A DNA stretch of 64,000 nt from Pseudisothecium myosuroides. Taxonomy: Eukaryota; Streptophyta; Bryopsida; Hypnales; Lembophyllaceae. A model generated the notes under the pieces. The model did no database searches, had not been told where the DNA came from, and saw only the letters and a list, made by a program, of their open reading frames with translations. Positions 36,509 to 46,710 of the stretch are shown one piece after another (positions within the stretch are counted from its first letter, which is position 1; each line of letters begins with the position of its first letter). The DNA lies in assembly GCA_951799445.1 (NCBI GenBank), contig OX637292.1, positions 11,163,296 through 11,227,295 on the forward strand. The letters are read 5' to 3'. A program made the position numbers and the translations under genes.

Positions 36509-36943
36509 GATATCACAGAAATAATGTAGGTGTGAATGGGTTCGACCACCGTCTCATCGTTCTCCCGCTTGCAAACTAGCTCCAGCGTCATGGCCGGTGA
36601 CATTCCAGCGCTTTCGTTTTGAATTCATCGCCGTTCAATTTCGAGGCATTATGCGAAGTTTTTAGATCCCAACTCTGCAGCAATGTCGCCGTCTGCTTGT
36701 TGAGTTGCATCCCGAGTTGAATACTATATCTGTCAATTAAGTTGAGTAGTAACTGAATCTGGTACACATGTTTGATTTCGTGCGGTTTTAACTCGCGAAC
36801 ACTTTAATTGTAGACGCTCTTTTCATTCCATTGCCGTGAACTTCTCCTTCTCCAACGTGAAAGGTGCAGTCTCCTGTCACATTGTAAGTGAAGCCATCAT
36901 GTGCAAAGCTACTGTATCAGTTTCAGAATATCAATATGCCTAA

Positions 36944-37150
36944 AACCGCCAGAAAATCAGTGATGCCGTGATCATTTTTTTGCTCATTTTGCAATTCCTC
37001 CTTCAGGCTTTCGCTGTGTGGAAGGTTTGCGTCCTGTTCTACAATCACAAGTATGTTTACGCGTTCACTTTCGTGGTTTTCTCCTGGTTTTCACTAAAGC
37101 TGATTTCGAAGCCATTTCAAGAGCCTGACAGTGAGGACAGTGATTTTTAG
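36944..37150 (+). pseudogene. small membrane-protein ORF, unit A1 (start lost)
   Basis: Codes for about 68 residues ending FQEPDSEDSDF, with two hydrophobic stretches. It resembles the intact units at 37291-37485 and 55055-55261: shared SDAVII start of the hydrophobic part, HKY/HNY centre, VV-W and LI patterns. The expected ATGCCT start at 36936 is present but lies 26 bases before the SDAV codons, not 24, so the frame is broken and no other ATG is in frame. Initiation elsewhere or splicing cannot be ruled out. Confidence 0.5.
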
Positions 37151-37290
37151 ACGCTCTTTTAATTCGATTGCCGTATACTTCTCCTTCGCCAGCCAAAAAG
37201 CCGCGTCACACATCTTGGAACTGCAGCCTCCTTTCACATTGGAAGTAGAGACATGTGCAAAAGCTACTGGACCAATTTCAGAATAGCAAT

Positions 37291-37485
37291 ATGCCTGCCC
37301 GCTACGGAATCAGTGATGTGATCTTTTTTTTTATCATTTCGTTCCTTGTGTGGAAGTTTTTCATCGGATTGTACGGCATTCATAAGTATTTTGAAATGTT
37401 CATTTTCGGGGTTGTCTACTGGATAACAATGAAGCTGATTGCAAACGCACTCCCAGAGCCTGACAGCGAGGAAAGTGAGGACTGA
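37291..37485 (+). CDS. small two-helix membrane protein, unit A2
   Basis: An ATG-started frame of 64 aa: MPARYGISD, two strongly hydrophobic segments (about residues 10-30 and 36-54), then an acidic tail EPDSEESED. I do not recognise the family. Two relatives occur in the window, one broken (36944-37150) and one intact (55055-55261), each following the same ~120 bp leader (TAGACGCTCTTT, TTGCCGT, CTTCTCCTTC, TCACATTGGAAGT, CAATATGCCT). It lies 181 bp upstream of the PME start codon on the same strand. It may be an independent small gene or part of a long PME leader. Coding status rests on preserved frame and hydrophobic pattern only. Confidence 0.5.
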   Translation: MPARYGISDVIFFFIISFLVWKFFIGLYGIHKYFEMFIFGVVYWITMKLIANALPEPDSEESED

Positions 37486-37666
37486 TACTTGCCAAGTGTT
37501 CTAATTAGTCGTTTCTCTTAGACATCTCCGGAACTATGTGGTGCTATATGACATTATTTAGTTGCATGCTCAATAGCAAGCCCTCTCAAAATTTACACGG
37601 AAGTCTTAGAAGCGATCTCGTAGATGTAGTCGGGACCCTTCTTCACAATGTGAGTAGTTATTAGCT

Positions 37667-40148
37667 ATGGTCAGACTTATGGCATGTCTAGAATTGTGCA
37701 CCTCCAGTACTTCCATTGTCCTGCAATTACTATGTTTCTTCGCGTTATGCACAGCCATCGTTGGTTCTCCGGCACTTGAAATTCGGCCTCAGAGTACTGT
37801 TAGCCAGTCGCTCGACTACCAGATTCTCGAGGTGAACGATGCACACTACTACCCGAGGAGAGAAACCTGGGCCACAAGTAGGCACAACCGACGTACACCT
37901 ACTTTCGGTGAGGCTTTGATGTCCATTTTCAAGAATGCAGACTATGGCGGTAACACGATCCTCGTTGTCGGCCAAGACGGCTCTACGCCGTATCGCACCG
38001 TTCAAGAAGCTGTGGATCAGGTGCCAGAGAATAACACGAGGCGGACCACCATCTATGTCACAACGGGAGTTTACAGGTACGTGTATTTTGAAGCGATTCC
38101 ATCCTTCTGTAGTTGTTTTCTTGAACTTCTTGATTTCATTTGATGTTGGCATTGTAGGTGACTGAGAGACACCTTGCGAAACTTAATTCTGAAAATAATA
38201 CTCCGTAATGAAATTGCCATTGCGTAGGGAGAAGGTCGTCATTCCTACAAACAAGCCGTACATCACTTTACAAGGAGAAGGCAGCAACCGAACGATCATC
38301 ACCTGGAATGACACTGCAGCCTCTGCGGGGACTCTGATGAGTGCCTCGGTCGTGGTGGAATCCGAGCATTTCATAGCCAGGGACATCTCGTTCCGGGTAA
38401 GTGCGGAATTGGATTGCCTCTGATTATCTTTTCTTTCGAAACGTTCACTGCCGAGCCTCACACATTTTATTGAGGTGCGAGTCGCTTGCAAAAATTATGC
38501 GCATCTAAGAAACTGGTAGAGTGTGATTATCGACACTCTACAATCTGGTTACTGAATGTTTCGGGTGTCCACCAATCTTGAGAAATACTGCAAGCGAAAT
38601 ATGGAAGCTCTCGTATGCAAGAATATTCTTGCGTAGTCCATTTGTCGGCTCTGGCCAATTGATCCGACAATGTAGCGTTAGCTTTAAGAAGAATACGATT
38701 CCCAGAAGGTCGTCCACTTTAAATCATCTGACGTAGTAAAGGCTACCTAAGTGATTGCAAGCAGCAAGCACTAGATCCTCACTTTTATGTTCATGGCCAC
38801 ACGCTTCTGTCGAAGCCACGACATGAAGGAGGGCACTGTGATTGCGGGGAGAGGTTCTCTATCCTCCAGTTAGGGTGTAAAACGTACGCTGACGACCGGC
38901 GCTCCATGCGCGTGGGGCACACAAAACGAACTGACCACGCCGAAGAGAGCGTCAAACTCAGTTTTCGTCTTCACTCACAGTCTATCGTGTGTGTTCTTTC
39001 AACTGCAGAATTCTGCGGGACCCCCGGTCGCAAATCAAATGCACAAACAAGCAGCGGCATTCCGCATCTCGGGTGACATGGCCTTTCTGTACAGGTGCAA
39101 TTTCTATGGTCACCAAGACACGTTGTACGACCACTCTGGTCGACACTACTATTTGAGATGCTTCATTGAAGGCTCTGAGGACTTTGTATTCGGTGTCGGT
39201 CGGTCGCTCTTTGAGGTGAGTACTCTCTTCCTTAACCAGGGTCAACTTACCTTGTACTTGTTTTTAATAGTTGAATTCCTGGAAGATTGATTGGGATGCA
39301 ATTTCGAGTAGGGCCTCATCTGGTTCCATGGGTTTGAAAAAGCAATCCAGTACTATGGGCGAAAAGTGGGGCTAACATGAGCTGCAGCCACCTGGCAAAC
39401 AACTCGTTCTACCACTGTGCCGTTGCGCTTAGCGTCCAATTCTTCGTCATTGCCCACTAGATTGAGCGTGTGCACCGATCTATCGCGGACGCAATTCTGT
39501 TTTTCCACGAGACAGAGTGATATGAATTTGTCCTGTTGTTACCAGATGTGCTGGTTGCATTCAATTGCTCACGGCGACGGGGGCGCGCTGGTAGCTCAAG
39601 GCAAGTACTACCCTGGCAGCATCATGGGAGAATCAGGATTCTCATTCCTACGCTGCATCATCACGGGCTCCGGAAGGCCATATCTGGGCCATGCATGGGG
39701 ACAATATTCTACTGTGGTTTACTCCCACTGCAAAATGGATGTCAATATTAACACGAAGGGTTGGTATGACTGGGGCTTGCAAGAGCGAGACAGGTGCGTG
39801 TTCACTTCCTGGGACCATAGTAATTAAAGTTGATATTCTAAGTGACGAGGTTTCTACTGTTCCTGCGGAGCAGTAGAGATCGTCTAAGCAATTTTTCTTA
39901 TACATCTATGAATTAAGCCTTTGCAAATTGAACCTCCGGTACGGTCTATTGTGAAAGTCAATGCATTACCATTACCGCTGACCTGTGACCTAATTTCTGC
40001 TTGTTTATGCAGAACGGTCTACTTTGGGCAGTACAGGTGCACTGGAAGAGGAGCCAATACCACCAGTCGAGTTTATTGGGCCAGAGAGCTGACGGATGCA
40101 GAAGCTCAACCTTTCATAGGTATCGGGTTTGTAGATGGCCCGTGGTAA
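37667..40148 (+). CDS. pectin methylesterase, copy A (active-site Arg replaced)
   Basis: Five exons: 37667-38076, 38228-38396, 39009-39215, 39546-39793, 40013-40148; phases agree, 389 aa. PMEs remove methyl groups from wall homogalacturonan. The N-terminus has a hydrophobic signal peptide ([16 protein letters not shown]). No PMEI pro-domain is present, so this is the short, pro-less type. Family motifs: GVYREKV (exon 1/2 junction), KQAAAFR, GHQDTLY (Asp230, acid/base), EDFVFG (Asp251, nucleophile), and a YLG-AWG motif. In the last, residue 311 is His (CAT) where PMEs, including copy B (CGT), have Arg; that arginine contacts substrate. DFVFG is preceded by SE instead of the usual TV/TI in both copies. 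The TAA stop is created by a MITE insertion (TA of the target plus the first A of the element), replacing TAG. Protein otherwise nearly identical to copy B. Confidence 0.93.
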
Positions 40149-40557
40149 GGTAGTATGGCTTAAAAGTGACCATTTAAGGGCTGATCTGCCTTTTTCACAG
40201 GTTTCCTTGAACAGAAATATTTTTGGATCATTTTTCAGAGAAAGAAAAATGGATGCGGAACGTTACACAAGTGGTTTCATATTTTTTCAATCGTTTTTGA
40301 ATTACTTATGAATTTTCAAAAAAAAATTGTTGTAGGCACCTATTTATGACCCTAGGTCTTCCAAAATCTGACCACTTGCAACTTCTAAAGTGATTTGAGT
40401 TAATGAAGGCCAATGATTGGCTCTTACAATAGATAATGTTTTTCTCTCAATTCTCTCAATGGCTTGAGATGTCTATTTTAGGACCACCTAATATCCATTT
40501 CCTACTTAAATATAGGGTGGATTTGAAGAGGCCACTTGCTTTTAGAGTACACTACCT
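40148..40557. mobile_element. Stowaway-like MITE inserted at the PME-A stop codon
   Basis: Left end AGGTAGTATGGCTTAAAAGT, right end ACTTGCTTTTAGAGTACACTACCT with imperfect inverted repeats. TA duplicated at 40146-40147 and 40558-40559. The paralogous locus reads TGGTAGACTCCATC (57948-57961) without the element, so the ends and the TA target are proven by comparison. The termini match the family at 20116-20409; the interior is different. Confidence 0.95.
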
Positions 40558-40898
40558 TAGACTCCATCTGCAGCTGTTACACGACAAATGCTTGCTGAAT
40601 GATGCACGATTTCCTAGCCAAGCTAGCTTACCACTAAGCTTGAACGATTCAAGGCCCCTGAAGCTCGTAAAGCAAACTAGCTGGAAGACATGAACGAGAT
40701 GTTTGACCTAATCCAGGGACCTAATGCAAGGCATATCACACCATGATTATCAAATAGTCGCTAGATCATATTTTTGAGTATGTGCATATGGCACTCAACT
40801 ATCTCCAAGGAGACTGTGGTCAAACTTTTGAAAATTTGCAATTTAAAAAAAAAATTATGTCAAACAATTAAATATCTATATTATGCCACATGTGGTTT

Positions 40899-42300
40899 CT
40901 AGAATGCACCAAGTGAATATCCCATGAATACACTCTTCTTGCTCTTAGGTGCAAGTTTCTTCCAAAGCTTTTTGGGAACATAATTGTAAGTGGAGGTCCC
41001 AAAAATTCTCATGTGTAAGAGCAATGGTTTTGCTTTATACCTCAGCTCAAAAAGAGTTTGTCCTTCAATGGTTCTAGTTGAGGTGTGATGAGAGTATATA
41101 TTGTCGTATGTGCTACCGGAGGTCCCAAAAATTCTCATGTGTAAGAACAATGGTTTTGCTTTATACCTCAGCTCAAAAGGAGTTTGTCCTTCAATGGTTC
41201 TAGTTGAGGTGTAATGAGAGTATATATTGTTGTATGTGCTACCTCTAACAAAGGTAAATATAGGACGAATGTAACATACTCCGCACTACTTCCATAATCG
41301 TGCGGTTGTCTCATTTGAAGCTCCATTCTGTTTTGGTGTATACAATGTGGTTAGTTCCTATTTGGATTCTTGCTCTTCTAGATATTTGATAAATGATTTG
41401 TTAGATTCTTACTCCTCTAGATACTTGATAAATGATTTGTTAGAGTATTCAATGCCTCAATCACTTCTAATTACCTTGACAATGTTTCTTGTCTCTCGCT
41501 TGAGCTAAGCAACAAATCTTTGGAATGTAGCAAGTGTCTTAGGCTTGGTCTTGAGGCATTTGATGACTCTTAAACCCGAGCAATCCTCCTTGAACAAGAT
41601 CACTTGGGGGATCGGATTGTTCTCTATTTTTGTCAATTGGAAATGATGCTCTGGTGTGTTTCCCGTACGTGCAACTGAAGTAGAAAGATTTGTTCCTACT
41701 GCTGGGAACTAGGCCAATAACGATACCCTAAGATGCCATCTTAAATATTATTGTTTGATTAAGATGTGCCAAGAGTCTATTTGCTCTCAACAATAGTGGG
41801 TATTCCAAATGAGATTGTAGAGGTAGCAACAAGTGCGGTGAATGCTACTCCGTGATGAACAACTTTGATGTTCAGCTTGTATATTTGACTGTAAATAACA
41901 TGTCATGAAAACCTTGCCTTCTTTGAGCATCTGACACCCAATATAGGTATGGAGTGTGTAGTTTTTCTTTTTCGTTGCAAAGTATGAGGAAAATAAATTT
42001 CGACCAAGACATAGGACATGAATTACCCCTTTCAATATCCCAAAGCTATGTTCTTGGTTTTGCTTGATCTTGATGATGGTGTCTCCCATTCCAGCTACCG
42101 TGAGCATTGCACTACCAATGCCGTGAACTAGTTGTTGCTCCATAGACACGTCTTGGTATGTGAAAAAATATGATTTTTTTTCCATCATGTGCTCAGTACA
42201 TCCACTGTCAACATACCAAAAGGTCAATTATGGAGGTGCTTTGTCTAGCATTGCCATAAACGCCTTGTGACAAGTGTATCTCTTCTTCAAATAATCATTG
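40899..42300 (-). pseudogene. Ty1/copia retrotransposon pol relic
   Basis: Reading down the minus strand: a pre-protease piece (KKRYTCHKAFMAML), the aspartic-protease start WYVDSGCTEHM with following GMGDTIIKI and NLFSSYFATKK-like text (42227-41787), integrase pieces near 41600-41420 (VIRSD-like), and the integrase C-terminal FGTSTYNYVPKKLWKKLAPK and GYSLGAF (to 40899). Stops and frameshifts interrupt it throughout, and reverse transcriptase and LTRs were not found. Order and orientation fit copia. It abuts the right end of segmental copy A. Confidence 0.85.
40995..41245. repeat. 126 bp tandem duplication inside the copia relic
   Basis: GGTCCCAAAAATTCTCATGT and the following ~120 bases occur at 40995 and again at 41121 with very few differences. 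A second, ~39 bp tandem repeat (CTAGATA/CTTGATAAATGATTTG) lies at about 41365-41450. Duplicates this similar inside an old relic must be younger than its decay. Confidence 0.85.
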
Positions 42301-42859
42301 CTACTCTGACCTTGGTATTGCAATCACTAAAAAAAAATCTATGTTCACCTCAACAAAATCTACTTACAAAGGAGATTTATGGCTTGATTATCTTTTTTGT
42401 TCTAGCATTAGTTGTATCAATTGGTTTTGCCACAGGGCCATCAACTACATCCACAAGCTCTCTACTAAGGAGAATGGCTTGTAGATCACAGCTACTATTA
42501 TAAAACTTCCATATGTATAGTCCTTTGAATCGAGAGATGCCTCTAAGATCACAGCTACTATTAGCCATGATAATATAAGATTTTTTTGTTTTTAAATTGG
42601 ACTTTTTGTATGACAAAGAACCATTTTGTATGACAAAAAATAATAATAAATTTAAGAGCTCACCTAATTACAAGCATTGCTACATTAGATTGGCAATTCT
42701 AAAATTTATTTATTTAAAAGTAATACTAATTTAATTTAATTTTTACTTGGATTTGCATTGTGGTTGAAAGTCAAATAGCCTTCCATAAGGCCCAAATTCT
42801 TTCTAATGTAAAGCATACTAATGGTTTAAAATAAGGGAGCCCGAAACTTATTGAACTTA
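42301..42859. other. AT-rich intergenic, nothing recognised
   Basis: Holds a short direct repeat (AGATCACAGCTACTATTA at about 42484 and 42547) and no gene. Confidence 0.4.
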
Positions 42860-43232
42860 AAGCATTGCCACCATTTCGCAAAATATAGGCCTGACTTGGT
42901 GGTTATTGACCCCGAGAGTAATGGCACCCCCCATCGTGGACTTGTAGATGGTAAAATCTAGGCCAATCCACTGAAAAAAATGAGTTGGTACACCAATTTC
43001 CTATGCCATTTTTTGTTGTATTGAGATGTGATTCAAAGTTATCTTTGAAGAACAATCGTCAGCTTTTTGTGAACATGGTCCGCCAACATGACACGTGCAC
43101 AAATAAAATATAGTTGCAAATAGGAGCTTATCATGGTGCCATGGTGCGGAAGAGTGTGGGACCAACATCCCACCAAGTCTAAATCCACAAAGTCAACATT
43201 GCAGAGCTTCTTGTAAAATGGTGGCAATGCTC
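42860..43232. mobile_element. Harbinger/Tourist-like MITE (373 bp)
   Basis: Inverted ends AAGCATTGCCACCATTT and AAATGGTGGCAATGCTC. A TTA direct repeat flanks both sides (42857-42859 and 43233-43235). A 3 bp TTA/TAA target with GAGCAT-type ends fits PIF/Harbinger (Tourist) elements. No coding frame inside. Confidence 0.7.
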
Positions 43233-43346
43233 TTACAACTTTGACATGCTATAGCAAACTAACACGACACACTCAAAAACTCCATGCACACATCACAAAG
43301 TTCACAACTTGTAGATTGTCAGCAATTATCATGTGGTTACTGTTGT

Positions 43347-44269
43347 TTAACCCCAAAAGGACCAAGGCATTTTCTTGCTCCTAAACCATTGAAAATTGCC
43401 ATTTTTGTTGCGATTACTCCTAAACCAAAAAGAACTTTAAAAAAAATCTAACCGCAGGATCTTGTACTTCACTTGTCTAAAATCATGTGGTAAGAACTTC
43501 ATGAAGTTTGACCCTATGGATTGGAAGATATTAGCATTTGAAGTTAGAAAAAGAAGATTTTTTGAAGTGTGGCTTGCAATTTCAGATGACTTTGATGCCC
43601 ATTTGTGGATTTTTTTGCATTATACACCATAAAGTTAAAATTCTTTATGTTGAAAATTTGAGTTGAGAGTTGTAGAAAAAAATTTCAGAATGTCAAAACT
43701 TGATTTTTACATATAAAAAAATTGTTAAGTAGAAATAGTTCCAAAATTGAACAAAACACTAAATTGTTAATAGCTCTTAGGTGGAATTAAATCACCATAA
43801 TTCCAACAGTGGGATTGTTCTTGCATACAAATTTAACCTTGTCAAAAAAAAAAATTGAAAAAAATTGAAAATTGCATTAATAAATGAATTCTATAAGTTG
43901 TTTTTTGAAGAAGATGCTTAGATTGCTTGCAAAACAAGATTGCTCATAACTTTCTCATTTTGAGTCCAAAGAGAATGAATCAAAGATTCAAATATAGAAA
44001 AAACATGATCTTTAAAAAAAATTAAAAATTAAAAAATTCATTTTTTTAATGTTTTTTTTTCTGCCTGGCAAATAGTTTTTTTGACTTAGGGTGGCATAAC
44101 TTTTGCTCCCGAGCATCGATTGGAAAAAAAAATTATATTTTTAGAAAGATATTAACATTCCTTATCTTCAAAAAAAGTTTTAAAAAATACTGTCAAAATT
44201 TGAGGTCACACGAGCCTGCCCAAAATCGCAAAAGTCCCTCTTGGGGGACTTTGGTCCTTAAGGGGTTAA
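43347..44269. mobile_element. piggyBac-like non-autonomous element, copy 2 (923 bp)
   Basis: Starts TTAACCCCAAAAGGACCAAG and ends CTTTGGTCCTTAAGGGGTTAA (21 with overlap of TTAA). It is collinear with 19072-19986, for example the GGATCTT-TA-TTCACTTG, GTTAAGTAGAAATAG and TATCTTCAAAAAAAGTTT blocks. Same TTAA boundaries, no transposase. Confidence 0.6.
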
Positions 44270-44271
44270 TA

Positions 44272-44464
44272 CAGTAGAACCTCTCTTAGTGCATACTATC
44301 TTAGTGCATATATGCACTAAAAAAGGTTGTGATATTTGTGAACGGTAGTTGGAGGCCCCATAGTGAAAGGCCACGTTAGCTAAAGTTCTGACAGAATCTC
44401 TCCAATTGCATAAACCTCTCTTAGTGCATAGTCCCGACTTTATGCACTAAAATAGGTTCTACTG
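44272..44464. mobile_element. pogo/Tigger-like MITE (193 bp)
   Basis: Ends CAGTAGAACCTCTCTTAGTG and the inverted CACTAAAATAGGTTCTACTG, with TA on both sides (44270-44271, 44465-44466). The CAGTAGAACC start is typical of pogo-type Tc1/mariner elements. A second internal pair (AACCTCTCTTAGTGCATA) repeats the terminus. It begins two bases after the end of the piggyBac-like element. Confidence 0.75.
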
Positions 44465-44466
44465 TA

Positions 44467-46232
44467 GGTGTGTATGTTAATTTACAACTTATTGCATCGT
44501 TACGATGTACACAATTTTTGCAAAGAATTGGCAATACTTTGTAATTAGTATTATCTATGTAACTTCTATACGTTAATGACAAGTGCGCAAAAGACACAAA
44601 TTATGCACAAAAATTTATATTCTTTTTCATGCATTTTCTGTGCATTGAAATACATGGAGAATCCATGACATTAATGACATTGTTGTCTTTATTGCAATAA
44701 TCCTTATTAAATGGTATCAATGTTCCAAAAAATATTGTCAATGTTCAATTGTTGATCACTATTCTAATTAACAGTAATTTTTTTCTTAATTAAATTTCTT
44801 ACATTTTTGTTTGTCAATATTTGATTAGTATACATTCCAATAATTTATAGTTTAAATTTTTAATTAGTAATTGCACCAAATGATTGAGTTGAATCCATCA
44901 TTATTGTAGGCCATCAAATTTTAACTTAAACTAAATCCATCGATAGGCCACCAAGAAACTTGATAGCATAGTGAAGGAATCACTTTGTTGGCAGATGGTG
45001 AGAGTGGAGGTGGAGAGGTCTTCTTTATACTAAAATCCATTCAATGAACACTCGAAGGATATGGGATAACTTGAAATGAGAGCTTGACTGCTCATTGCCA
45101 ACTTAGTTTGAAACTTAGGAATTGTGTTCAAAGTAGAAATTCAGACCTCAATTTGTTATAATAGAGTAGTTTTTCTTTAAAACTTTGAACAAAGAAAAGT
45201 TGGTGAATACAGCTAGCTTTCATTTCAAAAGATCCGTTTGAGATTTTGAGCCTCCAATCAAAAGTTCTAGACAAAATTCAGATAGAATATTTGAAAATGT
45301 AAAAAAAAATGTCCCTTCCAACCCATCTCTGAACTTTGTCCATAACTTTTGATTATGGATTCTAAATCTCAAATGAATTTTTGAAGATGAAAGCCATCAT
45401 AATTGATCAATTTTTCTTAGTTTGAAGTTTTTTGAGAGAAAGTTATTCTACTATGCCTAAATGAGGTTTGAATTTCTATTTTGAACACAATTCTTGCTTT
45501 TCAATTGACTTAGTATTGAAATTGTGAAAAATAAAAAAATGCAATGTTAGTGCGGTAACTATGCATGGACATAATGCATGTTGTGTGATTATTGTATTAA
45601 CTTTATATGTCTTAAATAGGCACTAATGTTGCACAAGGTCAGTCGCCCATCACTAAACCATTGAAGTCAAACATATTTTGCCATACATAGTTATCATGCA
45701 ACTTTAGCACTTCAAACTCAAATATGAATGACATGCCTAAACTGCATGGTATTAATGAATGTCAATATTGTATTGTAACAATGTTTCTAAATGAATGAAT
45801 GTAACACGAAAGCAGTGCCCGACCATAATTGTACAATTACTGTTGACAATTTGTGATAGAGGAACTTTGTGATGCAATAATAAGTACTTCTATACCCTTT
45901 GTAGCAAGACAAGCATAAATTATCCTTAATATATCTGACATACTCCCCTTTGCACCATGTTGGTTGCAAAGTACACTACAATTGTTAAAACTAAGAATGC
46001 TAGCCAACACTATCTCATCACGCTACACGCATACAAAAAAGAGAGTACTACATACGCTACAATACTTGGGTTAATACCTACATGATAAGCAAGAAGTACC
46101 TATCATCATTAAATTAGGAAAGCACCAATGGTTTGTCTTTTCTTTTCAATTGTTGCTTTGTTGTCTCATTATGATCCAGAGTGTACTTCTTAGGTCAGCT
46201 TCAAACTATAGGGAGTGACAATTGCTATAACC
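44467..46232. other. AT-rich intergenic, no gene recognised
   Basis: No supported gene, RNA or element boundary. Confidence 0.45.
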
Positions 46233-46467
46233 ATTAGATGAGATTTCAGCCCTGTGGAGGGCTGCGTGTTCCCAGCCTGTGGGAACTGCCGAATTGAGGG
46301 CCGCGGCAGCTCGCTGACGTGGTTGAGCGACTTCCACGTTGGAAAAAAAAAATTCAAAAAAAAAATGAATTTTTTTTCGGGAACAGCTGTTCCCTGAAAC
46401 TATAGGGGGGGCCAGCGTCGGGAACGGGCCTGAAACAGCCCTCCCGACCCCCCAAAACCCATCTAAT
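46233..46467. mobile_element. GC-rich TIR element, copy 1 (235 bp)
   Basis: Shares nearly its whole sequence with 53017-53309. Left end ATTAGATGAGATTTCAGCCC, right end AAAACCCATCTAAT, an inverted repeat of ~14 bp. The interior is unusually GC-rich for the neighbourhood (GGGCCGCGGCAGCTCGCTGA, CCAGCGTCGGGAACGG) and has an A/T tract in the middle. The target-site duplication was not resolved. Confidence 0.7.
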
Positions 46468-46539
46468 AATTTGTGGCATCCTTCTATTGGGACAAAGAAT
46501 CATAATTGCTTCTTGTGCCTTCATACTTGTGGGTGGTTG

Positions 46540-46710
46540 CAAGAAACACCTATCCTATTTTTCATCACATGTTCAATGTGAAAGTTGTTTTGTGACATGA
46601 ATATTGCAAAAATGATTGAATGAGCAAGCTTTCTATAGAAATAGAAAATGTACTTGAATTATTTCAATTTTTTCAAAATTAATTCAATAGGTGAGATTGA
46701 ATTTTGAATA
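46540..46710. repeat. dispersed repeat shared with 50925-51100
   Basis: Blocks GATTGCAAGAAA / GGTTGCAAGAAA, ATTGCAAAAATGATTGAATGA and GAAAATGTACTTGAATTATT recur in the same order at 50925-51100. Class unknown; it continues with weaker similarity to about 46870. Confidence 0.6.

Larger units (their letters stand above)
36436..40840 (+). repeat. segmental duplication, copy A
   Basis: Collinear with 54637-58225. Both begin ATGTAGAC-TGGCAGG-AATAATCCGACGTG and both run past the PME stop codon through ATCTCCAAGGAGAC-GTGGTCAAA. Copy A differs by an additional small-ORF unit (36812-37150 beside 37149-37485) and by a 410 bp MITE plus TA duplication at 40148-40559. Exons, introns and flanks all match, so this was a DNA-level duplication and not retroposition. 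Confidence 0.95.
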
